Positions 46,850 through 56,248 of a stretch of DNA of 64,000 bases are shown here, piece by piece; position 1 is the stretch's first letter, and each line of letters opens with the position of its first letter. A model generated the notes under the pieces. The model was not told the DNA's origin. It searched no databases and worked only from the letters and a program-made list of their open reading frames with translations. The position numbers and the translations under genes were made by a program. The stretch is from Apodemus sylvaticus (Eukaryota > Chordata > Mammalia > Rodentia > Muridae): positions 9,464,027 through 9,528,026 of the forward strand of contig NC_067491.1 in the NCBI RefSeq assembly GCF_947179515.1. The letters run 5' to 3'.

Positions 46850-48055
46850 CTATCTTGCTTTTTCCAGGGTGAAGTTTCCCTCCTTGTATTGGTGTTGTCC
46901 TCCTATTATCCTTTTTAGGGCTGGGTTTGTGGATAGATATTGGGTAAACTTGGTTTTGTCGTGAAATATCTTAGTTTCTCCATCTATGGTGATTGAGAGT
47001 TTTGCTGGATATAGTAGTTTTGGTTGGCATTTGTGTTCTCTTAGAGTCTGCATGAGATCTGCCCAGGACCTTCTAGCCTTCATAGTCTCAGGTGAAAAGT
47101 CTGCTGTGATTCTGATAGGTTTTCCTTTATATGTTACTTGGCCTTTTTCTCTTACTGCCTTTAATATTCTTTCTTTGTTTAGAACATTTGGTGTTTTGAT
47201 TATTATGTGACAGGATGTATTTCTGTTCTGGTCCAGTCTGTTTGGAGTTCTGTAGACTTCTTGTATATTCATGGGCATCTCTCTCTTTAGGTTAGGGAAG
47301 TTTTCTTCCATAATTTTATTGAAGATATTTGCTGGCCCTTTAAGTTGTAAATCTTCACTCTCATCTATGCCTATAATCCTTAGGTTTGGTCTTCTCATTG
47401 TGTCCTGGATTTCCTGGATATTTTGGGTTACAAGCTTTTTGCATTTTGCATTTTCTTTAACTGTTGAGTCCATGGTTTCTATGGAATCTTCAGCATCTGA
47501 GATTCTTTCTTCTATTTCTTGTATTCTGTTGTTGATATTTGCATCTCTGTCCCCTGATTTCTTCCCAAGGCTTTCTATCTCCAAAGTTGTCTCCCTTTGA
47601 GTTTTCTTAGTTGTTTCTACTTCTGATTTTAGATCCTGGATGGTTTTGATTAGCTCCTTCACTTGCTTGTTTGTGCTTTCCTGTAATTCTTTAAGAGATT
47701 TTTGTGTTTCCTCTTTCATGACCTCAGCCTGTTGACCAAAGTTCTCCTGTATTTCTTTAAGTGATTTTTGCATTTCCTCCTTGTTGGCTTTTATATTCTC
47801 TTGGATTTCTTTCAATGATTTTTGTGTTTCCCTTGCAAGGGCTTCTAACTTTTGATCCATTTTCTCCTGAATTTCTTTAAGTATGTCCTTCATGTGTTCC
47901 TGTACCAGCATCATGACCAGTGATTTTAAATCCAAATCTTGTTTTACTGGTGTGATGGGGTATCCAGGACATGCTGGTAGAGGAGAATTGGGTTCAGATG
48001 TTGCCATATTGCCTTGATTTCTGTTAGTGACGTTCTTGCGTTTGCCTTTTGCCAT
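46850..48055 (-). CDS. L1-D ORF1, open (401 aa)
   Basis: This encodes the L1 RNA-binding nucleic-acid chaperone. The start MAKGKRKN at 48055 is the family start; the stop TAG at 46850 is the family stop. It has a basic N-terminus (about 1-50), a long coiled coil (about 55-215) with repeated QKSLKEIQEN words, an RRM (about 220-315, core RRPNLRIIG) and a C-terminal domain (about 316-401, REHKCQPKLLYPAKLS). The paired arginines in MKARRSW, needed for RNA binding in the mouse protein, are intact. Family proteins form trimers in cytoplasmic L1 particles. It is longer than the usual mouse protein (about 357-371), owing to extra coiled-coil repeats. Expression is doubtful because its leader is truncated, and no working ORF2 follows. 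Confidence 0.88.
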   Translation of the reverse strand: MAKGKRKNVTNRNQGNMATSEPNSPLPACPGYPITPVKQDLDLKSLVMMLVQEHMKDILKEIQEKMDQKLEALARETQKSLKEIQENIKANKEEMQKSLKEIQENFGQQAEVMKEETQKSLKELQESTNKQVKELIKTIQDLKSEVETTKKTQRETTLEIESLGKKSGDRDANINNRIQEIEERISDAEDSIETMDSTVKENAKCKKLVTQNIQEIQDTMRRPNLRIIGIDESEDLQLKGPANIFNKIMEENFPNLKREMPMNIQEVYRTPNRLDQNRNTSCHIIIKTPNVLNKERILKAVREKGQVTYKGKPIRITADFSPETMKARRSWADLMQTLREHKCQPKLLYPAKLSITIDGETKIFHDKTKFTQYLSTNPALKRIIGGQHQYKEGNFTLEKAR

Positions 48056-48482
48056 CTAGTTCTCACTGGTGTTACTTGGTCTTGTCAGTGCTGGACTCAC
48101 CAGTGCAAGCTGCCCCTTCCCTGTTGGCCTCTGGTGCACAGCTTACACCCTGCACTGCCTGTAGACAGGGTGCAGCTGTCCAGGCTGTTCAGATCCTGAA
48201 GCAGGCACCTGAAGGCTCCCACTGGGGCCCGCAGGATTTACCGGAGTACACCAACTTCTCCCAGCTGGCCGTCCGGAAGCCCCTGCTAGCCTCTTGAGGG
48301 ACCTGGAGATGTGGTGTGGCCGCCCAGGCTGATCTGAAGCTGAGAGAGTTGAGCTGAGGGCTTCGGCCTGAGGCCTTGCCCCAGATTGTGTCTGTGGACC
48401 AGATGGAGCCCGTGTGCACTCCCAGGGAGCACTGACAGTGTATGCTGCTGTGACCTCCCCTGTGTTCCACTCACTCCGCTGA
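48056..48482 (-). promoter_or_regulatory. L1-D truncated 5'UTR
   Basis: 427 bp of leader matches the ORF1-proximal part of L1-E. One copy of the GATCC..AAGCAGGCACC block (48191) is present. The GCC-rich end and both YY1-like sites are missing, so its promoter is probably dead. Confidence 0.7.
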
Positions 48483-48498
48483 CCTGAGCCACACCTTT
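48483..48498. repeat. Shared target-site copy 2 (between L1-D and L1-E)
   Basis: CCTGAGCCACACCTTT, identical to 42664-42679. It lies exactly between the 5' end of L1-D and the A-tail of L1-E. Confidence 0.9.
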
Positions 48499-48757
48499 TT
48501 TTTTTCTTTTTTTTTTTACTCGATATAATTTATTTACATTTCAAATGACTTCCCCTTTTCTAGCCACCCCACTCCCCGAAAGTCCCGTAAGCCCCCTTCT
48601 CTTCCCCTGTCCTCCCACCCACCCCTTCCCACTTCCCCGTTCTGGTTTTGCTGAGTACTGTTTCACTGAGTCTTTCCAGAACCAGGGGCCACTCCTCCTT
48701 TCTTCTTGTACCTCATTTGATGTGTGGATTATGTTTTGGGTATTCCAGTTTTCTAGG

Positions 48758-51700
48758 TTAATATCCACTTAATAGTGAGTGCATACCATGATTCACCTTT
48801 TGAGTCTGGGTTACCTCACTTAGTATGATATTCTCTAGCTCCATCCATTTGCCTAAGAATTTCATGAATTCATTGTTTCTAATGGCTGAATAGTACTCCA
48901 TTGTGTAGATATACCACATTTTTTGCATCCACTCTTCTGTTGAGGGATACCTGGGTTCTTTCCAGCATCTGGCAATTATAAATAGGGCTGCTATGAACAT
49001 AGTAGAACATGTATCCTTATTACATGGTGGGGAGTCTTCTGGGTATATGCCCAGGAGTGGTATAGCAGGATCTTCTGGAAGTGAGGTGCCCAGTTTTCGG
49101 AGGAACCTCCAGACTGATTTCCAGAGTGGTTGTACCAATTTGCAACCCCACCAGCAGTGGAGGAGTGTTCCTCTTTCTCCACACCCTCTCCAACACCTGC
49201 TGTCTCCTGAATTTTTAATCTTAGCCATTCTGACTGGTGTAAAATGAAATCTTAGGGTTGTTTTGATTTGCATTTCCCTAATGACTAATGAAGTTGAGCA
49301 TTTTTTAAGATGCTTCTCCGTCATCCGAAGTTCTTCAGGTGAGAATTCTTTGTTTAACTCTGTACCCCATTTTTTAATAGGGTTGTTTGATTTTCTGGAG
49401 TCTAACTTCTTGAGTTCTTTATATATATTGGATATTAGCCCTCTATCTGATGTAGGATTGGTGAAGATCTTTTCCCAATTTGGTGGTTGCCGATCTGTCC
49501 TCTTGATGGTGTCCTTTGCCTTACAGAAACTTTGTAATTTTATGAGGTCCCATTTGTCAATTCTTGCTCTTAGAGCATACGCTATTGGTGTTCTGTTCAG
49601 AAACTTTCTCCCTGTAGCGATGTCCTCAAGGGTCTTCCCCAGTTTCTTTTCTATTAGCTTCAGAGTGTCTGGCTTTATGTGGAGGTCCTTGATCCATTTG
49701 GATTTGAGCTTAGTACAAGGAGACAAGGATGGATCAATTCGCATTCTTCTGCATGCTGACCTCCAGTTGAACCAGCACCATTTGTTGAAAAGGCTATCTT
49801 TTTTCCATTGGATGTTTTCAGCCTCTTTGTCAAGGATCAAGTGGCCATACGTGTGTGGGTTCATTTCTGGATCTTCAATCCTGTTCCATTGATCCTCCTG
49901 CCTGTCACTGTACCAATACCATGCAGTTTTTAACACTATTGCTCTGTAGTATTGCTTGAGGTCAGGGATACTGATTCCCCCAGATTTTCTTTTGTTGCTG
50001 AGAATAGTTTTAGCTATCCTGGGTTTTTTGTTGTTCCAGATGAATTTGATAATTGCTCTTTCTAACTCTGTGAAGAATTGAGTTGGGATTTTGATGGGTA
50101 TTGCATTGAATCTGTATAGTGCTTTAGGCAAAATGGCCATTTTAACTATATTGATTCTACCGATCCATGAGCATGGGAGGTTTTCCCATTTTTGAGGTCT
50201 TCTTCCATTTCCTTCTTCAGAGTCTTGAAGTTCTTGTCATACAGATCTTTCACATGTTTGGTAAGAGTCACCCCAAGATACTTTATACTGTTTGTGGCTA
50301 TTGTGAAGGGGGTCATTTCCCTAATTTCTTTCTCAGCCTGCTTATCCTTTGAGTATAGGAAAGCCACTGATTTGCTGGAGTTGATTTTATAACCTGCCAC
50401 TTTGCTGAAGTTGTTTATCAGCTGTAGGAGCTCTCTAGTGGAGTTCTTTGGGTCACTTAGGTAGACGATCATGTCGTCTGCAAATAATGATAGTTTGACT
50501 TCTTCCTTTCCAATTTGTATCCCCTTGACCTCCTTATGTTGTCCAATTGCCCGAGCTAGTACCTCAAGTACAATATTGAAAAGGAGAAAGGGGGCAGCCT
50601 TGTCTGGTCCCTGATTTCAGTGGGATTGCTTCAAGTTTCTCTCCATTTAGTTTGATGCTGGCTACCGGTTTGCTGTATATTGCTTTTACTATGTTTAGGT
50701 ATGGGCCTTGAATTCCTGTTCTCTCCAAGACTTTAAGCATGAAGGGATGCTGAATTTTGTCAAATGCTTTTTCAGCATCCAAGGAAATGACCATGTGGTT
50801 TTGTTCTTTAAGTTTGTTTATGTAGTGGATTGTATTGATGGATTTCCGTATATTGAACCAACCCTGCATTCCCGGGATAAAGCCTACTTGATTATGGTGG
50901 ATGATCGTCTTGATGTGTTCTTGGATTCGGTTGGCAAGAATTTTATTGAGTATTTTTGCATCGATGTTCATAAGGGAAATTGGTCTGAAGTTCTCTTTCT
51001 TTGTTGGATCTTTTTGTGGCTTTGGTATCAGCGTAATTGTGGCTTCGTAGAAGGAATTGAGTAGTGTTCCTTCTGTTTCTATCCTGTGGAATAGCTTGAA
51101 GAGTATTGGTGTTAACTCTTCTTTGAAGGTCTGGTAGAATTCTGCACTGAAACCATCTGGTCCCGTGCTTTTTTTGGTTGGAAGACTTTCTATGACTCCT
51201 TCTATTTCGTTAGGCATTATGGGACTGTTTAGATGGTCTAGTTGGTCCTGATTTAATTTTGGTATTTGGTATCTGTCAAGGAAATTGTCCATTTCCTCCA
51301 GATTCTCCAGTTGTGTTGAGTACAGGCTCTTGTAGTAAGATCTGATGATTTTTTCGATTTCCTCAGTTTCCGTTGTTATATCTCCCTTTTCATTTCTAAG
51401 TTTGTTAATTTGGATACTTTCTCTGTGCCCTTTGGTCAGTCTGGCTAAGGGTTTATCTATCTTGTTGATTTTCTCAAAGAACCAGCTCCTGGTTTTGTTG
51501 ATTTTTTTGTATGGTTCTCTTTGTTTCTACTTGATTGATTTCGGCCCTGAGTTTGATGATTTCCTGCCTTCTACTCCTCCTGGGCGAAATAGCTTCTTTT
51601 TGTTCTAGGGCTTTCAGGTGTGTCATTAAGCTGGTAATGTATGCTCTCTCCATTTTCTTTTTGGAGGCACTCAGGGCTATGAGTTTTCCTCTTAGCACTG

Positions 51701-52577
51701 CTTTCATTGTGTCCCATAGATTTGGGTATGTTGTGTTTTCATTTTCATTATGTTCTAAAAAGTCTTTAATTTCTTTCTTTATTTCTTCCTTGACCAAGGT
51801 ATCATTGAGTAGAGTATTGTTCAGTTTCTACGTGTATGTGGGTTTTCTGTTGTTTCTGTTGCTATTGAAGACCACTTTTACTCCATAGTGATCAGAAAGG
51901 AGGCATGGGATTAGTTCTATCTTCTTATATTTGTTGAGGTCTGTCTTGTGACCAATTATATGGTCGATTTTGGAGAAGGTACCATGAGGTGCTGAGAAAA
52001 AGGTATATTCTTTTGTTTTAGGATAGAATGTTCTATATATATCTGTTAAATCTAATTGGTCCAAAGCTTCAATTAGTTTCATTGTGTCCCTGTTTAGTTT
52101 CTGTTTTCCTGATCGGTCCATTGAGGAAAGTGCAGTGTTGAAGTCACCCACAATTATTGTGTTAGGTGCAATGTGTGCTTTTAGTTTTAATAAAGTTTCT
52201 TTTACGAAAGAGGGTGCCCTTGCATTTGGGGCATAGATGTTCAGGATTGACAGTTCTTCTTTTTGTATTTTTCCTTTGACCAGCAAGAAGTGTCCCTCAG
52301 GGTCCCTTTTGATGACTTCGGGTTGAAAGTCAATTTTATCTGATATTAAGATGGCTACTCCAGCTTGTTTCCTGAGACCATTTGCTTGTAAAATTGTCTT
52401 CCAGCCTTTTACTCTGAGGTAGTGTTTGTCTTTGACCCTGAGGTGTGTTTCCTGTAAGCAGCAAAATGTAGGGTCCTGTTTACGTATCCAGTCAGTTAGT
52501 CTGTGTCTTTTTATTGGGGCATTAAGTCCATTGATGTTAAGAGATATTAAGGAATAGTGATTGTTACTTCCTATCAT
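48758..52577 (-). pseudogene. L1-E ORF2, broken by a stop and indels
   Basis: It starts MIGSNNHYS at 52577 and ends LLSGY at 48758. The endonuclease part is complete (N14, E43, GDFNTAL, SKIDHIIGH, LSDHYG). A TGG-to-TAG stop at about 51828 follows RKPTYT near residue 249. An extra T near 51500 shifts the frame after RTIQKN. A 5 bp deletion near 50582 (missing ATAAG) ends the frame in LSPF, within the reverse transcriptase region. One T is lost near 50190 (KKWENLP becomes KNGKTSH). FADDMIVY is present; the last 460 codons (50140-48758) are open and hold the Cys motif. Confidence 0.93.
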
Positions 52578-52637
52578 TTTTGACGTTATTTTTTTAAATG
52601 TGAATGCTTAACTCCTTTTGGGTTTGATGAAAGGTTA

Positions 52638-53909
52638 CTATCTTGCTTTTTCCAGGGTGAAGTTTCCCTCCTTGTATTGGTGTTGTCCTCCTATTATCCT
52701 TTTTAGGGCCGGGTTTGTGGATAGATATTGGGAAAACTTGGTTTTGTCATGAAATATCTTAGTTTCTCCATCTATGGTGATTGAGAGTTTTGCTGGATAT
52801 AGTAGTTTTGGTTGGCATTTGTGTTCTCTTAGAGTCTGCATGAGATCTGCCCAGGACGTTCTAGCCTTCATAGTCTCAGGTGAAAAGTCTGCTGTGATTC
52901 TGATAGGTCTTCCTTTATATGTTACTTGGCCTTTTTCTCTTACTGCCTTTAATATTCTTTCTTTGTTTAGAACATTTGGTGTTTTGATTATTATGTGACG
53001 GGAAGTATTTCTCTTCTGGTCCAGTCTGTTTGGAGTTCTGTAGGCTTCTTGTATATTCATGAGCATCTCTCTCTTTAGGTTAGGGAAGTTTTCTTCCATA
53101 ATTTTATTGAAGATATTTGCTGGCCCTTTAAGTTGTAAATCTTCACTCTCATCTATGCCTATAATCCTTAGGTTTGGTCTTCTCATTGTGTCCTGGATTT
53201 CCTGGATATTTTGGGTTACAAGCTTTTTGCATTTTGCATTTTCTTTAACTGTTGAGTCCATGGTTTCTATGGAATCTTCAGCATCTGAGATTCTTTCTTC
53301 TATCTCTTGTATTCTGTTGTTGATATTTGCATCTCTGTCCCCCGATTTCTTCCCAAGGCTTTCTATCTCCAAAGTTGTCTCCCTTTGAGTTTTCTTAGTT
53401 GTTTCTACTTCTGATTTTAGATCCTGGATGGTTTTGATTAGCTCCTTCACTTGCATGTTTGTGTTTTCCTGTAATTCTTTAAGAGATTTTTGTGTTTCCT
53501 TTTTCATGACCTCAGCCTGTTGACCAAAGTTCTCCTGTATTTCTTTAAGAGATTTTTGTGTTTCGTCTTTCATGACCTCAGCCTGTTGACCAAAGTTCTC
53601 CTGTATTTCTTTAAGTGTTTTTTGCATTTCCTCCTTGTTGGCTTTTGTATTCTCCTGGATTTCTTTCAATGATTTTTGTGTTTCCCTTGCAAGGGCTTCT
53701 AACTTTTGATCCATTTTCTCCTGAATTTCTTTAAGTATGTCCTTCATGTGTTCCTGTACCAGCATCATGACCAGTGATTTTAAATCCAAATCTTGTTTTA
53801 CTGGTGTGATGGGGTATCCAGGACGTGTTGGTAGAGGAGAATTGGGTTCAGATGTTGCCATATTGCCTTGATTTCTGTTAGTGACGTTCCTGCGTTTGCC
53901 TTTTGCCAT
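52638..53909 (-). CDS. L1-E ORF1, open (423 aa), with duplicated coiled-coil block
   Basis: L1 RNA-binding chaperone, start MAKGKRRN at 53909, stop TAG at 52638. Layout: basic N-terminus (about 1-50), coiled coil (about 55-235), RRM (about 241-336), C-terminal domain (337 to the end). It is 22 residues longer than L1-D because a 66 bp block is tandemly duplicated (53481-53546 and 53547-53612), giving two copies of the EIQENFGQQAEVM heptad block. This falls in the length-variable region known in murine ORF1. One likely damaging change: MKART at residue 351 (codon ACG at 52859-52857) replaces the second Arg of the RR pair that L1-B and L1-D keep; in the mouse protein this pair is needed for nucleic-acid binding. 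So the frame is open but function is doubtful. Confidence 0.88.
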   Translation of the reverse strand: MAKGKRRNVTNRNQGNMATSEPNSPLPTRPGYPITPVKQDLDLKSLVMMLVQEHMKDILKEIQEKMDQKLEALARETQKSLKEIQENTKANKEEMQKTLKEIQENFGQQAEVMKDETQKSLKEIQENFGQQAEVMKKETQKSLKELQENTNMQVKELIKTIQDLKSEVETTKKTQRETTLEIESLGKKSGDRDANINNRIQEIEERISDAEDSIETMDSTVKENAKCKKLVTQNIQEIQDTMRRPNLRIIGIDESEDLQLKGPANIFNKIMEENFPNLKREMLMNIQEAYRTPNRLDQKRNTSRHIIIKTPNVLNKERILKAVREKGQVTYKGRPIRITADFSPETMKARTSWADLMQTLREHKCQPKLLYPAKLSITIDGETKIFHDKTKFSQYLSTNPALKRIIGGQHQYKEGNFTLEKAR

Positions 53910-55112
53910 CTAGTTCTCACTGGTGTTAGTTTGTCTTGTCAGTGCTGAACTCACCAGTGCAAGCTGGCCCTTCCCAGTTGGCCTCTGGTGCACAGCTTAC
54001 CTCCTGCACTGCTTGTAGACAGGGTGCTGCTGCCCAGGCTGTTCAGATCCCAAAGCAGGCACCCGAAGGCTCCCGCTGGGGCCCGCTGGATTCACTGGGG
54101 CACACTGACTTCTCCCAGCTGGCCTCCCGGAAGCCCAGCTAGCCACTTGCAGGACTTGGAAATGTGGTGCTGCCGCCCAGGCTGATCTGGATCCGGAAAC
54201 GGAGAGGGTAGAGCTGAGGGCTTCTGCCTGAGGCCTTGCCCCAGATTGTGTCTGTGGAGCAGATGGAGCCCGTGTGCACCCCCAGGGAGTGCCGATGGTG
54301 TATGCTGCTGTGATCTCCCCTGTGTTCCGCTCACTCCGCTGGGCAGCCGATCCGCCAACTGGGCTGTAGCACACAAGGTTAGCCTGGCCGCCCAGTCCCT
54401 GAGTCCAGGCAAAAGCCTGGGAGGCCAAGGTCTGAGCAAAGTTCCCCTAGGGCTATGACTGTTAATTGGGTCCGCCAGGTGACTAGGATGGCGGGTGTGC
54501 ATGCCCGTGCTCCCTGAAAGCGCCGGGAGAGTCTGCTGTGCTAACAATCCCCTGGGCGGGTTGACTCACAGATGGCCCACCAAGCCGCCCAGTCCTTGGG
54601 GTCAGTCCTGTGCCTTTTGGGGCCTGGACCCCCGCTTTGTTAGCCTTAGGCTATGCCTGTTACAGGTCTGCCCGCCAGAGCTCTCTGTCGTCCTGCAGGC
54701 AAAATGGCGGCGGCGCGCGCAGGCCTGGGCAAAAAAACCCCTGGCTGGGTTGGCACCCCGGTGGTCCCCCTACCAGCCCAGGGCCTGGGTGCAGGCCAAC
54801 GCCCGTCGGGCTCAGACCACCTCGGTGTTGGCCTCGGATTATGTTTGTGTACCTCAGTCTGTCTGATCCCCGGAGTCTGGAACCAAGATGGATGCACCTC
54901 TCCTGACTGGTGGGAGGCCGAGTTCTGAAGTGGCCTCCGTGCAGGAAAGGCGCAGCACAACTGCAGCTGCTTGCCGCCCGGCTGGTCAGCGAAGGTCAGT
55001 GGTCGTGGGCGCAGGGCCTAACTGGTCCCTGTGTCGCCCTGGCTCCACTGCTGATGGCCCTTCAGCTGGACCAGCCCTGCTGTGCTGCCGCAGTCGCTGC
55101 CGCTGCCGCCGC
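53910..55112 (-). promoter_or_regulatory. L1-E 5'UTR, internal promoter region
   Basis: A 1.2 kb CpG-rich leader with a single copy of the GATCCCAAAGCAGGCACC block (54047). On the plus strand it carries AAAATGGCGGC (54701-54711), a perfect YY1-type word, and CCAAGATGGA (54883), spaced 182 bp, almost as in L1-A (184 bp). The distal end is GCC/GCT triplets. Plus- and minus-strand frames of 90-150 codons here are GC-driven. Confidence 0.75.
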
Positions 55113-55128
55113 CCTGAGCCATACCTTT
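55113..55128. repeat. Shared target-site copy 3 (right of L1-E)
   Basis: CCTGAGCCATACCTTT, with one change from copies 1 and 2. In L1 sense the cut is GTGTT/AAAGG, which fits the endonuclease. Confidence 0.88.
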
Positions 55129-55145
55129 AACACTACTCTTTCTGG

Positions 55146-55545
55146 TCTTAGTTGGGGTTTCTATTGCTGCGATGCAACACCATGACCAAAAAGCAACTTG
55201 GGGAGGAAAGGAATTATTTGGCTTACACTTCCATGTTGCTGCCCATCACCAATTTGAAGTCAGGTCGGGAACTCAAGCAGGGCATGATCCTGGAGGCAAG
55301 AGCTGATGTAGAGGCCATGGAGGGGTTCTGCTTACTGGCTTGCTCATCATGGCTTGTTCAGCCTGCTTTTCTCAAGGACTGTCAGGCAAGGATGGCATCA
55401 CCTACAATGGGCTGGACCCTTCCCCATCTAATTAAGAAAATTCCCTACACCCGGGTCTCATGGAGGTATTTCCTCAACTGAGGCTCCTTCCTCTTAGACT
55501 CTAGCTTATGTCAAGTTGATGTGAATCCAGCCAGTCCAATGCTCT
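55146..55545 (+). mobile_element. Rodent dispersed repeat
   Basis: GTCTTAGTTGGGGTTTCTAT start, CACCATGACCAAAAAGCAAC, GAGCTGATGTAGAGGCCATG, TGCTTACTGGCTTGC, GGTCTCATGGAGGTATTTCC and CTCTAGCTTATGTCAAGTTG, then a short tail. Same family as 27113 and 56660. A 109-codon frame here is not conserved with the other copies. Confidence 0.78.
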
Positions 55546-55939
55546 ACAGAAACACCAGGAGACTGAAATCAATGGAGTGCAATGGTTCACATCTTGGTGG
55601 GAAACAGTGATATATAAACAAGCACCACTGAAAATAGAAGTAGATACAGAGAACAAAGGAATCATTTTCAAAGCAAAGTCCTTCTCAAGCAAAGGAAGCA
55701 TGGAGATTCCATTCAGAGTACATGATGTAGTCACCTAGGAAAGGACTCAAGTCTCAGTGCCGAGCATGCTCAGTTAAGAAGTCTATTTCTGGCTAGGCAT
55801 AGTGACACATATTCATAGTCCTTGTGTTTAGGAGGTAAAGCACATGTTTAAGATCAATTAAGCTATACACATGATTTCCAGACCATTTGAGGTCACATAA
55901 TAAGACATTGAATTAATTAATAATTCAATGTGGTGCTAG
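55546..55939 (+). mobile_element. Mostly unassigned, with a decayed B1-like fragment
   Basis: GGCTAGGCATAGTGACACAT and TTTAGGAGGTAAAGCAC at about 55792-55870 look like the first half of a worn B1. The rest of this stretch is unassigned. Confidence 0.4.
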
Positions 55940-56120
55940 AGAAAAAGGTTTAGCAGTTTGGTGTAGCTATCACTGCTGCAGAGAGCCTAAGTTCAATTCT
56001 CAGCATCCCTAGTGATGGCTTCCCTCTGCCTGTAACTTCAGTTCTAGAGGATCTGATGCCCTCTTCTGACCTCTGTGGGTAACTATACAGATGTGTCACA
56101 CACACACACACACACTAAAA
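55940..56120 (+). mobile_element. B3 SINE with CA tail
   Basis: AGTTCAATTCTCAGCATCCC, TAACTTCAGTTCTAGAGGAT, TGATGCCCTCTTCTGACCTC and a (CA)n tail at 56097-56116; the A-box region is worn. Confidence 0.72.
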
Positions 56121-56220
56121 CTAACTCATTTTAAATTCAATAAATTACTCATTAACTATCCACAAGGATAGCAGGCAAATACCTCCAAGCATACTCAGCT
56201 CCCCAAAGTTTTAGCTGGAA

Positions 56221-56248
56221 ACAAACAAACAAACAAACAAACAAACAA
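56221..56248. repeat. (AAAC)n microsatellite
   Basis: About seven perfect AAAC units. Confidence 0.92.

Larger units (their letters stand above)
42680..48482 (-). mobile_element. L1-D: 5'-truncated LINE-1 with open ORF1
   Basis: A 5.8 kb minus-strand L1. Its 5' end stops within the 5'UTR (matching position 54341 of L1-E), so about 770 bp of leader is missing. ORF1 is open, ORF2 is broken. Its A-tail is compound: two A-runs separated by the non-A word GATAAACCTAGGG (L1 sense, about 42687-42700). It forms a head-to-tail pair with L1-E across one shared target-site copy. Confidence 0.95.
48499..55112 (-). mobile_element. L1-E: full-length LINE-1 with open ORF1
   Basis: A 6.61 kb minus-strand L1. 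From right to left it has a 1.2 kb GC-rich 5'UTR ending in GCC triplets, an open ORF1, a 60 nt spacer, a broken ORF2, a short 3'UTR and an A-tail with one G interruption. It is highly similar to L1-D and L1-A. It sits directly upstream (in L1 sense) of L1-D. Confidence 0.95.

Noticed and set aside
54600..55112. CpG-rich block as promoter of a host gene
   Set aside because: The same sequence occurs at 7000-7492 upstream of another L1 ORF1; it is the L1 5'UTR.
42680..55112. L1-D/L1-E pair as an unequal crossing-over product or segmental duplication
   Set aside because: Only 16 bp of host DNA is repeated, the two L1s differ in 5' length, tail and mutations, and the cut site fits renewed endonuclease use. 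Not fully excluded.
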